Source: Chaenocephalus aceratus
Lineage: Eukaryota; Chordata; Actinopteri; Perciformes; Channichthyidae
Reading direction: 5' to 3'
Assembly (NCBI GenBank): GCA_023974075.1
Contig: CM043791.1
Span: 19,050,299 to 19,114,298 of the forward strand
Length of the DNA: 64,000 nucleotides
Shown one piece after another: positions 30,621 to 64,000 of the stretch. The number at the start of each line of letters is the position of its first letter. Position 1 is the first letter of the stretch. The notes under the pieces are model-generated. The model saw only the letters and a list, made by a program, of their open reading frames with translations, had not been told where the DNA came from and ran no database searches. The position numbers and the translations under genes are program-made.

Positions 30621-30779
30621 ATCACTTTATCTTACTATGTCATTAATGTTTAAACAAGTACAGATGATAATTATGTCGTTTACATTGACTTGTTTTTACT
30701 GACACTGTTAACTGCCACGAGGGGATTTTAATGTTTGTCTATTCATATTTTAGTTTTTAAATTGTAATTGAAACACAGA

Positions 30780-30782
<3 letters not shown>

Positions 30783-30857
<75 letters not shown>
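30783..30857. repeat. (CA)n microsatellite
   Basis: About 37 uninterrupted CA units downstream (on the plus strand) of the LINE remnant. Confidence 0.95.
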
Positions 30858-30858
<1 letters not shown>

Positions 30859-31281
30859 ATCATCAAGAATCAAGAATTGCGTTTCATCAATAAGTCGAAA
30901 GTAAAAGCTTGTTTACTGTTGAGTGCTGTGTTTTCAAAGATGTTTTCAAGATGCTCCAATATGTTATCAGAAGGACATTTTTGTACATTTATGAGGCTGC
31001 GTTGAATCCTTGAATTTGAGGTAATATGCTCTGGTAAATCCTTGAAATGTCCTAGAATTAGATTTCTAAGAAGGTGTATGAACACTAAATATACTTTTTG
31101 AATGTTGGTAAACTGATTATTATGTTTGAGCTTAACTCCATCATACAGGCACTGTACTTGCAGATCATTTACGTTTGTCTGCTATGTTGTTACTGTTGTT
31201 TTCCTGAGAACATGCTCAAAGGTTTTTTTTCCACATGTTTATGGTCAATATTTTCAGTAATGATTGATCAGGAAAAGACAC

Positions 31282-31290
31282 TATATAAAG
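31282..31290 (+). promoter_or_regulatory. TATA box of C1q-like copy 2
   Basis: tatataaag lies 55-63 bases upstream of the ATG at 31345. This is a good distance for a short 5' UTR. Copy 1 has no comparable element, so only copy 2 seems to keep a promoter. Confidence 0.6.
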
Positions 31291-31344
31291 CTGGGGTTAC
31301 CACAGCAACTCTAAAGTAGATCTGCACAGACTGCCACTTTGAGA

Positions 31345-32060
31345 ATGGAGATGCCCATGTGTTTCCCTCTGTTGCTGCTGATCTGCTCTCTCTCTACGGC
31401 TCAGCTTCAGTCTGACATTGAAATTGTTCCACATCATGCTGAATCCCAGGGAGGAGAACCAACAAATGTGTCTGAGCACCAACAGACCTGTCATCAAGAC
31501 ATCCACGCTGTGCTGAGAGAGATGAGCGCCTCCTTGGCTGAACAGAGGGTGGAGATGAGGCACCTTCAGAGAGAGAATGAAGGTACTGTATGTGTAAGGT
31601 GGGGAGAGAAGACATAGGAACCGTTGCGTTGTTACAGGAGGTATTTACATATAGTTGTTTCACTATATCATTTTGCAGTATTACTTGCAAATAATGATAC
31701 TGTTCGTCTGTTGTGTTCACTCCTCTTCTGTTCAATCTACAGAGTTCAGTTCATGTAGGAAGGAGAACAACAAAAAACCACACAAACAAAACTAATTTAG
31801 AATGTAAGCGTGCTGCTAACATATGCTAATCAACACTACCTCAACATTCAGTTGAGGCTGATAAGAGCATAGTTTTAGACATAAGCCAAACCATTGGTCT
31901 AACTACAATTTTGACCTGCTGTGTTAAGGGATCGAGAGGTCTTTACCACATTTCATGACAATCAACTAATTGTTAAAAAAAAAAAACAGAAGACTGAGGG
32001 GAAGAAGAACCAGAAGACTGAGGTGGAGAGGCTAAAGCAAGAGCTTGAAGGTATTGTGTT
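31345..32060 (+). pseudogene. C1q-like secreted protein, truncated copy 2
   Basis: Exon 1 (31345-31582) is intact. ATG is followed by a hydrophobic signal peptide ([15 protein letters not shown]), an N-glycosylation-type NVS, and [20 protein letters not shown]...HLQRENE, ending at donor gaag|gtactg (79 codons plus 1 base). A second coiled-coil segment at 31990-32059 (KTEGKKNQKTEVERLKQELE) follows an A-rich, pyrimidine-poor acceptor, and its phase would give a stop if joined directly. No globular C1q exon is found up to the prdm16 3' end. The TATA box upstream suggests it may still be transcribed. It is a teleost family of secreted immune or metabolic C1q-TNF-like proteins, here headless. Confidence 0.6.
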
Positions 32061-32573
32061 GAGATTATTTTTGGCTCAGGTTAATTCTTAACAGTGTGTC
32101 GCAACCTCAAAACTAAAAATAAATGATGTATGTATAATATATTTTATTTATTATTCTGTAGTGCTAAGGACAATTATTATAAATGTTTTACCTCACGTAC
32201 TATCTAAATGTTCCATGGTCAATGCTAACCTTGATGAAGACAGTGATGGTGACAGCACAAGCAGCAGAGCTAATCACTGTGTCGCTTTTATCTGGGATTT
32301 CCGTTAATATACTATGAATGTTTTTTGTGATATTTTCGATATACTATACTATTTCATTTTATTTGATATTTTGGATATACTATACTATGACTTTAAACAG
32401 CCTATGTGTTTACTCAGATCATTAACTTTAGCTTACAACATTAATGACAATATAAATCCTGCGACACATGCTAGGTATCACTAGATACACAGAAGTTTTC
32501 TCTAAGTTATTCCTGACAGAGACCGACAACTCATAGATACATACTAGACGTGTCATTTAAAAAGCACACAGGT
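32061..32573. other. Intergenic, nothing recognised
   Basis: AT-rich sequence between the second C1q-like copy and the inferred end of the prdm16 transcript. I see no exon or repeat boundary. Confidence 0.5.
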
Positions 32574-33212
32574 TTTATTGCATATCAATTTCATGTATAA
32601 ATTCTTCATAGCATTGGAAAGATTACATTTGGTATACATTGCTATTCTACAGAATTAACATCAGAGTCATATCTTTTCAATGACATTTCTCTAAAGTACA
32701 TCTTCAATAATCACAAGCATCAAAAGAACTGCAATTTTTCAGAATTGTTCAATATTATTCTACAATCCTTTATTGTTTTTCATTATGTCTTCTCCCCCAA
32801 GTCTTTTCTAATGTCTTTCAGAGCCACCTGCCCAAACATCTGTAAGGCAGTCAAGAACTTGAAGTCAAACCTACCAATCTAACCACATGTACAATAAGTG
32901 CATCTACGGATTAATTTTTTTATTTTATTTTTTATCATTTTTTGATTTGATACACATTTCACAAATGGACATCATTATGACTGCTAAACACGTCATGCAC
33001 AATATCTTTTTTTTGTTTGTTGTTTGTTTTCAATAAACATAACAGAGGCGATATACAACTCAGATTCAAACAAAACAAGCACCATCCATTTAAACCCATA
33101 TTTTTCAATGATTTTTTTCTTCAGACAAATGCACCATTGTTTTTTCATTCTTTAAAATACTATACAGTTAAAAAGAAACAGTAAGTATATTTTTACTTTC
33201 TCCTGTAACAGT

Positions 33213-33232
33213 GGGGGGGGGGGGGGGGGGGG
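33213..33232. repeat. Poly-G tract (20 G)
   Basis: Twenty uninterrupted G residues on the plus strand, equal to C20 in the prdm16 transcript sense. Confidence 0.9.
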
Positions 33233-35616
33233 AACAGCAACCATGTTCTATTATGCTGAAACCATTTTCAGCGACCATCTGCCAGAATACGTTCTGAAGT
33301 TGGCAAAATTGAATACTTCAATGCCTTCAATTCCTTAGCTTTACACAGCGCATACTTATTACAGTAGTCCATGACATGAGTTACTACATATAGTCAACCT
33401 TAAAACATAGCAACCGAAGCCTTTATGTTTTATAACCACAACTTGTGAAAACAATGTGTTTACCATGAATTAAATCTCATTCAGTAGAATAAAAAAAAAG
33501 ACTTTTGTCTTTAGAAAAATTAGATGATGCAGCAGTCCCAGCATCACACTACCACCTGCTGGCGTGAATACAAATTACAGTGCTTCTGTTTCAATTGTTC
33601 TATCTATCAATTTAGGTTGCTCATCTATGCTGAAAATGAAACCAGTCTGAAAATGTTTTTGGAGTCTATGTTTTCTAGAGACCTAAGCCTGATCAGATTA
33701 TGGCTTGGACCCACATGGTTTAAGTACGACTTTGAAAAAACAGCATCAGGCCTAGTTGTGAGAGTCCCAGCACGCAGGGAGGACCAAGGCAACAACAATT
33801 GACAATGACCACCCCCTTGCTCCGGCAGCTATCTACAGTTATCTACAGTAAAATGACTCATGCCCTCCATGACACAGCTACCTAGTGGACAACATGGAAT
33901 GAGTTTTTACTATGATCTCAGAAAACAGGGAATAATTAGTCCAAATCATGATCAAGTGTTTATGTTTTTCCTGTCCCGTTTTGCATGTGTTGGAAAGACA
34001 TACTGACATAATTATGTACATTTTAAAACCACCGGTTGTTTAGTGTTGTTGGTTTCATGAGTCCTTGCCTTCATTCTTGCATGATAGGCGATTCTGTTGC
34101 TCCAATGCAGCGAAGACCAGATGTTCATGCAGACTTTGTGTTTAGACGTTTAGACCATATAATATAGGAAAACAAATAAAAAACGAATAATGTGTTTTTA
34201 CCCTGCATGTTCAAAATAAAAAACCAGAGGGGAAAAGGAGCTTGACGTGTTAGAAACTCGTCAGATTCCATAATGTGACAAAGTAATGCCCTTCTCTGAC
34301 ATTCATAGTGAAAGGTGTCCAAGTCTCCTTCTATAATACTCCACCCAATTCAAGGACACACTCAGCATACTGGGTAAATGGTTGAATTGTAACATGAACA
34401 AACTAAACACTGCAGGACGTTACATTGCCAAATAGTATCTGAGCTAACTACAGCTATCTTTCACTATAAATAAAAACAATTAATTTCATGGGTTCTTTCA
34501 AATTTTGGCACACTAACGCATCAAAACCAGAGATTCAGAATCTCCCTCAGGTTCTGATAGGCGTTCATTCCTTCAGTATCAAGAGAAGAGGGATAAAATG
34601 ACATCTTCATTTTCACTCCTCCAGTCATGACAAAACAACCAAAAATAAATACATACACACACTTCTGAAATCAAATATATAAGAGCGTAATAAGAAAACA
34701 AAAAAGAACGATGACAGCAAATGCAAGCCCCTTGGAAATTAAATGATTGTCAGAGAACAAAACATTTTCTATGGGTTATTTGGCACATACCACTCTTGCT
34801 ATGAACATCTAGGTTATTTTGTACATCATATGACAATATCATACAATTTTGGTCCTTCTCTAAAATAATTATATTAACAATTTCGCACTGTGGTGCCTAC
34901 AACAAAACAATACTGTGGTATCTAAGAGGAGAGAAAGTGAATACAATTAACAAATGATGATGAAATAAACAAGCAGAGAAAGACTTTCCTCATTTTTTGA
35001 GTATGATTTAAATTCATTTTCAGCATGATCAAATTGGGTAACCAATTACAATGGCTAATGTCCCAGATAGCTCATCAAAATCACCAGTTGCTTTGCACAT
35101 TTCAACATTGAACGTCATTCTCCATGTAATCATCAAAAATCAACAGTCTACTGGAACTGAAATTTCCTCAAGTAACATTTAGTGCGGTGCTATTGTTGAT
35201 TCTGCGGTTAAAACTGAAACAAGATCAGTTCATGAGTCGCACGTGATTGGTGCGGGAAACCTGGAGACAATAGTGCACGCGCCCACTATGTTCCTGGTGA
35301 AACAGCACCACCATGTGGACATGCAGTGCTAACGCAGTGCTGATGCTGCAGTGCTTGTAGAAGGAGGTGTACACAGACTTTAGAGACGTACTAGTCATTA
35401 AGTGTTTTTAAGAGAGCCTTACACAGGGTCTCTGTGGTGCTGGAGTGAGCCTTGTGGACTTGGGGAGGATTAGAGTAATGCAGAGTTTCAATGCTGTTGA
35501 GAAGCATTCAACATGTCCTTCACATCAACAGGAGCTTAGCAGTGCTTTCTTTTTGACAGAGTCTTGCAAGACGCCTCATCCAGGGACGATCTCTGCCTCC
35601 TTTTCTCTAACTCATT

Positions 35617-35618
<2 letters not shown>

Positions 35619-35697
<79 letters not shown>

Positions 35698-35781
35698 GCG
35701 TACACACACGCGTACACACACGCGTACACACACACACACACGTACACACACGTACACACACACACATGTACACACACAAAT
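35619..35781. repeat. (CA)36 with degenerate CA/CG tail
   Basis: Pure CA from 35619 to 35690, then imperfect cgcgtacacaca units to about 35781. It lies about 180 bases downstream of the prdm16 stop, inside the likely 3' UTR, where it would read as (UG)n. Confidence 0.95.
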
Positions 35782-35959
35782 GAACACACATATGCTCACA
35801 AACATATTCTTTCTATCTTAAATGTTTGTGACACTGGATTCTTCTCCGGCGTCCACGTTTCTACTACTCATGTTCACTCAGTCTTTTGTTTCCATCCATT
35901 TGTGAAACTAACGTTCCTCCTACTCAATCTCCCACTTCGTCTCGCTCACTCTCTCTGGT

Positions 35960-56186
<20,227 letters not shown>

Positions 56187-58312
56187 CTGTTGGAGAGCAA
56201 CAGGTTAGATATTATTACAGAGACACATTTATCTTTTTTTTCATTTACCAAATCCCATGAAATATTTTTCCATTGCATTTTCCAAAGATGCAACGTTTTT
56301 AAAGTGCAGAAAAGGGTAACAAAAAAAAGCAGCGCCAGGAGTTTCATGTCAGTCAACTTTAAGACACACAGGGGCAACATGTCAGTGGGTGTTAGGGCCA
56401 GCTAACCTTGTCAATCCCAACAACAAGAAGAGGAAAGAGGGAAAGGAGGAGGAAGCAGGAGGGAGTAGACAAACTATGGCTTCTTTCACTCGTCTAAAGA
56501 CTTTCTCTGGCACATATTGATCACCCTTTGTAACCCCTACGCCCCCCTGAGACTCCAAGAGCGGGTTTCATGTTACCCGCTTTCACAGAGAATGAAGGAT
56601 GGAGGTAGAGGTAAAGGAGGAAGAGGAGGAGAACAAGGAGAGAATAGCGGCTTATTGTGGAGAAAATGTAAAAAAAACCATGAAGGAACTAACAATGCTT
56701 GATGTATACATATGAACACGGGATCACGTTGTTCACTGTTGAATGATAAGAAATTAGAAAAAAGTCCTCAAATTTGCCAAAAGAGCAAAAACACTGCATT
56801 TATGAAATGAATGAAAAAGAGACAGCACAACGATTTAAAGGCAAGCCATGTTTCTACTGTTGGTTCCTTTGAATGCAATTGTGTTGCATTGCATACGTAT
56901 CAGTATGTGTGTGGTGGATGTTTCTGTGAATCTGGGGGTGGCTGGGCTAAAACCCGAAGCCCACCCTCTCAACCAAGCTGTGGGTGAAGCTCCAATTTCT
57001 CCTCGGCCCTGCATGTGATACTGAGCCTGTGTGAATTCTCTGGGGAGAAGTGGCCCGAGACAGAGCAACTCCTCTAATTACAACTTCCAATCAGCGCGGT
57101 GCCCAGCGCTGACCTCTAGCTTGACTCTCTGCGCTCCTAATCACAGTCAAATGTCTGCTGAAGGAAATCGAGGTGTGATGGAGAAGAACCAACCAACCAT
57201 CTGACGTTTTTAGATGTGCAAAGTTCGTGAACCTCTCTAACTGCCTGATTTTTCTAAAGGCATGTTCGTGTTTTTTTCCCAGCTCGTAAAGTGTGAATGG
57301 TCATGTTCTTGTTGTCTGGGTTAGCGCGTGCAGGAGGTGTATTTTCGTGGGTGGAGGTGCAGGTGCCAAGTTTGGTGAGTAAATATGTAAAGGGTCTGGT
57401 TGGAGGTGTGGAAGAACTGCCATGTGCTTGTTTGTACAAATACGGCAACCGTTTCAGGCGAATGCATGTTCGCTTCGTTGAGATAACACAAATGTTTCTA
57501 CTTCCAAGCCAAGGTGTGAGTTTACACTCCTCACTAAATGCGCTTGCTTTGAAATAACAATGACTGTTAGTGCCTCCAAACCGTAAACCCCGTTTTAAAA
57601 CCCTGTTTCACAAGCTTAAAGTAAAAACTGGGGCCATTGCTTATGTAAATGTATTTGCTGATCGTGAGAGATGGAAAACATATTGTTTGTACAAATCAGT
57701 TCCTGTTATCTATTTTCTGTCAGAAAAAAGAAACGTGAAAATGTAAACTGGAAGAGCTTCTAAATAAAACAACAAGTGTTATCCTTACTCTCCACTCCAC
57801 ACATCTACTGCCTCCTCTGCTTCCAGTTTACAACTTAAACACTTGGCTTGATCGAGTCCAGGCCTTTATTTTATGTGTGAAAACAGTCACTGAAAGCTAA
57901 CCAGGCATGCCCCCCCCCCCCCCCACAACACACCAACTACCCCACCCAATATCTCTTCTGCAGGCAGCGGAGTCAGAGTGCACTTGTCATGGCGTTGCCA
58001 GGGAGTTGCGACAGGTATCGTACATGTTTTATGAACACATGGAGAAAAGCTGGGATCCAGGTGGAGTCAAGGTGGGATTGTTTCTTTTTTTAGGGGTAAT
58101 AGGTGTTAGGGGGGGCTAGGGAAGTGCGACTCTGCACAGACACTTAGTATGTGAATACTACCATGCCAATATGTAGGCATGGAAGTATTCATACACACAC
58201 ATGTTGTCCCCCCCCCCACCACTAAAGACACATTAAGGGTCTGATCACAGGCTTAATGAGCTGCAGACCTGTGTGTCGTGCGTTTCTGTATGTGCACATG
58301 TACAGCAACGTG

Positions 58313-58339
58313 CGTGTGTGTGTGTGTGTGTGTGTGTGT
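58313..58339. repeat. (GT)n microsatellite
   Basis: About 13 GT units in the large intron. Confidence 0.85.
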
Positions 58340-59371
58340 TGTCTGGGAGGCCTGCTAACACCATGTCTCCGGGTGGAAGCCTGATTTATAAGGCTTCAAA
58401 TGAGGTGCAACAGAGAAGGAGAGCCAGAACAAGCCCACGGCTGATTGTTTGTTTATTTACCTTTCTTGTTCATTTCCCCCCCTTTTCTACGTGACATCAG
58501 GGTGGGGTGATGTTGGAAATCATCAACTCCACGTGTGAAAGGTTTCAACTAAACAATGCAAGCCAGGCAGCTCAAAGTCAACCCCTAAAGTACTCCAGAT
58601 TAGAGGCAACACACATAAATGGGACACTACAAATATCAGAAAATGCTGTTTGTGTATTTACAAAATGTTCCTTAACAATTCAAGTCTAACCTTTCAGGCC
58701 ATAACTAATTATTTCATTTGGGCATATCATTGATTGACTTAACTCTTAACTCTTCATCAATACACTTACATCCTGCTCCACATCCTCCAACTTCTCTACA
58801 ATTATTCAATTTGGATATTTGCCCTGGTTTCGACAATCATTAGAAATAATACATTTTATTCCAGCGTTTATTTACTTCACTCTGAGAGTCTGAATAGGCA
58901 ATAAAAAACAACCAGTAGAAAATCACAAAGGTTTAAACAAACTTGGAAAGTCAAACCTATTTGGAAGAGGAAACGTAACGCCAACGTATACCCAAACTGT
59001 CCATTATAAACATCCGTCCGTTTAAAGATTGATTTCCTGATTCCACTTTGAGCTAAATCCTTTACGTTAGTTCTGAGCGCACAGTTGCCTTGTGTTGTGA
59101 AAATATAGGTCTTTACTTTTGGTTTTACCTCTAAATAAAGTGGTTCAGAGTTACAACTGATACAAATGTCAGAATGCATGAAAACATGTTAAAATAATAA
59201 TAAAATGAGGGAACATTATTACTTGAGGCAAGTAAAGTACAAAACACACTCTTCTCATCTTTATTCATATTTGAATAAACGTCAATATCAATTATTTTCA
59301 AGTAAAAGGCCTTTTTCATTGTTTGACCTATGGGTTGGTATGATTTAAAAGCATCAAAAAATCACTTGCAT

Positions 59372-59486
<115 letters not shown>

Positions 59487-60490
59487 GACACAATGAGACT
59501 TCAGTGAAAGAGAAGCGGCTCTGAGTGGACAGGATGCAGAGCAAACTCCACAGGAAGCTCTGATAAGAGCACGACACTTATATCGCTCCTCAAAACACAA
59601 AGGGGAACCTTTGACAGCTAGGAACCTTTAATGGACGTCTCGGCATGCCCTCTCCTCCGCCAGTTATATCTGACGGATGTGTATGGCATGCAGGGCTGAA
59701 TTAGTAGAGGAAAGTTGCTTGTATGGGTAGACGTTGGTGACAAGGTACATATTATTGTCAGTCTGATGGAGGGCAGCACATGGAAACAGCAGCTCAGAGC
59801 GCACTGGTGATTGTGATTTCGATGTAAGATTGAGATAGAAGCAGACTTACGGCATGTGAGACATAACTGCTGGGTTATTATGTGTCTTACAGAATACTTT
59901 TATGAAGTGAGCTTTCTTGCCCAGCCACGATTTCCAGGTGGGAACAACACACCCTAGTATGCATGTGTTTGTATATGTGCGTGTGATAGTTTCAAAAGTC
60001 TAAAAGTGCAGTAACTTTATCTAACTCTTTGAAACATGTTTTCTATGCTCGGAAATACTGTAGATAAAGGATGCTCTTTTTCTGTATTACTTGATTCAAT
60101 GTAGTCATCATTAATACATGTATGACACAAAGGTCTGTGTTGGTGTGTGGAGGACAGGGAAGCAGCATGTGAACAGGTACAGTAAAGACTGACTCTCTGC
60201 TGGTTTACTAACTTGTGTTCTGAAGTGTTCCAAAGAGAAACAAAAACAAGGGAAAGATTGCCTTTCAATATAGGTATTGCTTTTAATTGATCTAAATATG
60301 TGAAAATGGAGAGAAAGTTGGATGCATGCACTTCTTCTTGAAGCAACTAGGGGGCAGTCTGGGATGAATCTCTCCAGGTAAAAGAGCAGAAGTGGAAATT
60401 AAACTTCTCCACACTCTCTGCAGCTGTACACACATACATATACAACATCACAATACACAAATGGTAGTCAGAGTAGGAATTATATGGAAG

Positions 60491-60684
<194 letters not shown>

Positions 60685-60966
60685 CTGTCTTACTCCGACG
60701 GCCAGTCATGGAAACAGAGCAGTGACAGTGACAGATTGAGTGGCTGTGAAGTGGGCTGCGGAGCTGGTTGTTAGAGGTGTTGCAAATTAAGGTGCAGGAC
60801 GACTAACAAGAAATAAAGAAGTGTGTGTGAGAGTGTGTATCCTTTCTGGAAAAGGGTCTGTTTCTAGTTGGGAGGTCCCTCAACATGCACATACACACAT
60901 AAGCGGACTAATAAAGCGGCTGACAGAGTACAGATCCCCACAGCCTCAGTGTGTGTGTGCACTTGC

Positions 60967-60969
<3 letters not shown>

Positions 60970-61022
<53 letters not shown>
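60970..61022. repeat. (GT)n microsatellite with GCAT tail
   Basis: About 26 GT units followed by gcatgt units. It is the inverse of the CA tract at 60558-60681, about 290 bases away. Confidence 0.92.
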
Positions 61023-61024
<2 letters not shown>

Positions 61025-62243
61025 ATGTGCATGTGCATGTGCCTGTGTGTGATGGATGGGGGCCTGCAGAGATGACCCTACCCTGCCACATCACTCCAAA
61101 ATGAGTGTGTGTCTGTCCACATTTGTATGTATGTGTGTTTGTGTGTGTGTGGAGGTGAGAGGTGGACAGGCACACAAGGGGTCCTGTCAGTAAACCCCCT
61201 CTTAGAGCAGGAAGGAAAAAGACAGAGAATTAAAGACAGAAAGAAATGGACAGAAAGAGATTTTTCATAGTTATTAACTTCAGTGGACTCTAGGTGAAGA
61301 TGATGTGGGGATGACGTAATGGAACCCAAGAGGATGAAGAATACGATTAAGGAGGGTTGTTGCAAACACAATATGACTTTTTTTATCATCAAATCTCGTG
61401 ATTTTGAAAAACTAAAAAACGCTGACCTTTGTATGAGTCAATGCAAACAGCATGTAAAGTATGCAAGCACACTATACACACATTGTTTCATAATGTCAAA
61501 TCATTACAATTGAAACACCAGAACAGATGCAGGACAGGTGATATATTTCCTCATAAGTCTTCTGCTTATTTCAGTTGATTCAAAATGATATTGAAAGCAT
61601 ATGAAATATGAGTTTAAACATTCATAAATCCAGGGGAATATGCTCTTTTCACAACTGCTCAGACGGTGAAGTTGACAGTATTGGTTAAGCATTGCCCATT
61701 CAATTCCTTTATCCACTTTCTCAGTCCTTCATTTGATACTGTAAATGTTGTTTTGTTCATCTCTTTGTGTCCCCACCACAGCATCTTTCACTCCTGATAC
61801 AGTGAAGGACTGGTAATAAACACAAAGACACCAATCCACACTAACTATAGTACGAATTCTACGAAAACAACAGTAACTGTCGAATGTCAAGAATATGTTT
61901 GTCCAGCTAAATTCAAATTATATTCAAATATTATTCAAATATTCTTTTCAAACTGTTTGAAAGAAAACATACAGTGTGTACTTCAACAGTTACTCACACA
62001 TCCTTGAATTCAAATCCAAGATTATTTGATGTTGAGTCTAAATTCAGAGAATCAGTGGCAGAGCCACAGTGTTTCATCATGAGGAGCCATACTGGGAGTA
62101 TAGATTGGGCCTTTCAAATGAAGTGTGTGTTCGTATGTGTCTATTGTGTGCGGGAGAGGCCAATTACTGATGCTGGTAATAGTACACCTGTGTAGCCATG
62201 TCTGGCAGTCTAATGATAGCTAAAGAGGAAACAGGCTGTAAAT

Positions 62244-62366
<123 letters not shown>

Positions 62367-64000
62367 TTTACTTTTATTGAGGCAAAAGAGTGTGTGTCGA
62401 AAATGACATATTTACTGTTTGTCTGTCAAAGGCTCAAGTGAGTACCACTGTAAAATAAGTGCATGTCTGTGCCGTGTGTGAGTGTCTGTTGTATCACTAC
62501 TACTATGCACGCAAGGTGTTAGAGTGTGTGTTCATAAGTGTGTGAGTGGTGTGTGTGAAGGTGAGTGAAGGCGTGTTAAATGTGACCCATTTTATCTGGG
62601 CCGGGCAGCCATCGACATAATTAAAAACCAGGCAGGCCGGCCGGGGAGGGCCTGGGGCCTTGTAAAAGCCATCTGGGTTGTAGTGTGTAGTGTGCGTGTG
62701 AGTGTGTGTGAGTGTGTGTCTTCACATATTGTGAGTGTCAGAATGTGGCCCGGCTCACTAATGACCCAACTTGCTTCTCTTAAATCAGCGTCTCTACAGT
62801 CACCGTCACACAGCTATCATTTGTGGCGAGTGTGCACGTGCCACACTGAAAGCAGCATGTGAACAGTTCCCGTGTCTTTCTCCCACAGACGGAAAATAAT
62901 TGTAAAGTCAAATCTAATTTTGTTTGAGTTTGACCCACCTGACCTTTCATTTTAAGTAAGAAATTCCTCTGCAGCTGGGAAAACCTGGCTAGATGTGTTG
63001 ATTTATGATAAGGATTGCATTTAAGCATTGTTGGATTTGGTAGACATTAAGCACATTTATCCAAGTTACCCATCCGTTTTGACTTTACAGTTGATACATT
63101 TGGGTTGCTGACATGTCTTATTTAAGAGGAGCATTTCATGTGTGTTGCCAGTGAATATGTATTAATGTATAACATGTATATCTTACACAGGGTTATTTCT
63201 AGCATCACGCCATAATGTCCACCTCCGCACCCCTGCAGCTCATCTGAATAAACAGGTTGCCATGTGCTGGGTTGCCAGGCGAGTGTAACTTTCAACAGGA
63301 AGTGTGCACACTTTAAAAGAAAAGAGCAGTGGGTTTTCAGGCTGGACCTCGTTAATGAAATAGCCTTGTGTTATTTACAGCCCCTAGTTAAAAGGCTGGA
63401 TGAGTGTGTATTAGAGTGTCTATGTGTGTTAATGTACATGCTTGTGTATGCTATCTTATATGTGTTGTGTGTACGTGTGTGCACACATTTAGCCTGTGTA
63501 CAATACATGTGTGTTTTTTATGTATGTGTAATGTGTTCAGTGTACATGTGTGTGCGCAGAGGTTACCATCATGCTATGTCTGTTTTACTGTTGGACAGCG
63601 TTTTACAGGCCGGCCTTTATGATATGTATTTAGGGCAATTAGTGAGCAGATATATTGGCTCATTATAAAGCAGGTGCAGTGTAAACGGGGAATATAGGAA
63701 CAGCACATCAGGGTCACAGTCTGTCTGTGCTGGTTGAAGGCTACCAGCTATTATGTGTGTGACAACAGGAGCACACTCAGTGAACTCAGTGACAGCCAGA
63801 CGGAGGAAACATTTTCTCATACTGGCCTCTGTCAAAGAAATCAAACGATGAATAAAGAACATTTATCACATTTCTTTTTTTAAATAGTTAAAAGGCTCAA
63901 AAGGGGACAAAGTGAGGTAACTTGAATAATAGCTGAGAGGCAGAGTTAGTAAAGTATGTGTTTATTGGCTGGAGGGAACGCACTGTGAGGAAAGTGTTTG

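Larger units (their letters stand above)
32574..35959 (-). other. prdm16: prdm16 3' UTR (about 3.4 kb)
   Basis: Minus-strand non-coding sequence follows the prdm16 stop at 35960-35962. A canonical AATAAA (TTTATT at 32574-32579) marks a likely end near 32550. The stretch is AT-rich without coding frames, as in the long 3' UTRs of vertebrate PRDM16. It includes a C20 run (G20 on the plus strand) at 33213-33232 and a long GU-rich repeat at 35619-35781. The exact polyadenylation site is inferred. Confidence 0.55.

Overview
The window is vertebrate nuclear DNA, almost certainly from a teleost (a percomorph-like fish is an inference from repeat content and intron sizes). It carries multi-exon genes with GT/AG introns, long dinucleotide microsatellites, and fish-type hAT and Tc1 transposons. 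No prokaryotic or viral gene organisation is seen.

Layout. 1-6000 holds no recognised gene and is filled with short inverted-repeat DNA transposons, one of them nested. 6340-6850 is a probable divergent promoter region. 7462-20324 (+) is wrap73 (WDR8), with 12 coding exons that reconstruct about 449 residues. 22331-27232 (-) is tprg1l (Mover/SVAP30), with 6 coding exons and about 279 residues, convergent with wrap73. Its introns hold a Tc1-like transposon with an uninterrupted transposase frame and two hAT-type elements. 27700-32060 (+) holds two decayed copies of the teleost C1q-like secreted-protein family. Both have the leader and coiled-coil region but no globular C1q head. 32574-56186 (-) is the 3' UTR and the 3' thirteen coding exons of prdm16 (1212 residues recovered). 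56187-64000 is the start of its very large upstream intron, rich in CA/GT repeats. The first PR-domain exons lie beyond the window.

The gene set prdm16 - tprg1l - wrap73 matches the human 1p36.32 neighbourhood, without ARHGEF16 and MEGF6, which separate PRDM16 from TPRG1L in human. The three genes do not form one pathway. WRAP73 acts at centrosomes, TPRG1L on synaptic vesicles, and PRDM16 in chromatin and transcription control.

The most interesting unexplained feature is a CpG-rich segment inside prdm16 (about 52150-52860). It contains a 36-codon open frame (52388-52495, -) ending at a usable splice donor, in phase with the next prdm16 exon. It looks like an internal promoter with an alternative first exon that would make a PRDM16 isoform lacking the front of the PR domain. 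I found no wholly new biological system. The other leads are an apparently intact transposase, headless C1q-like genes with a heptad-encoding minisatellite, and a possible tp73 promoter opposite wrap73.
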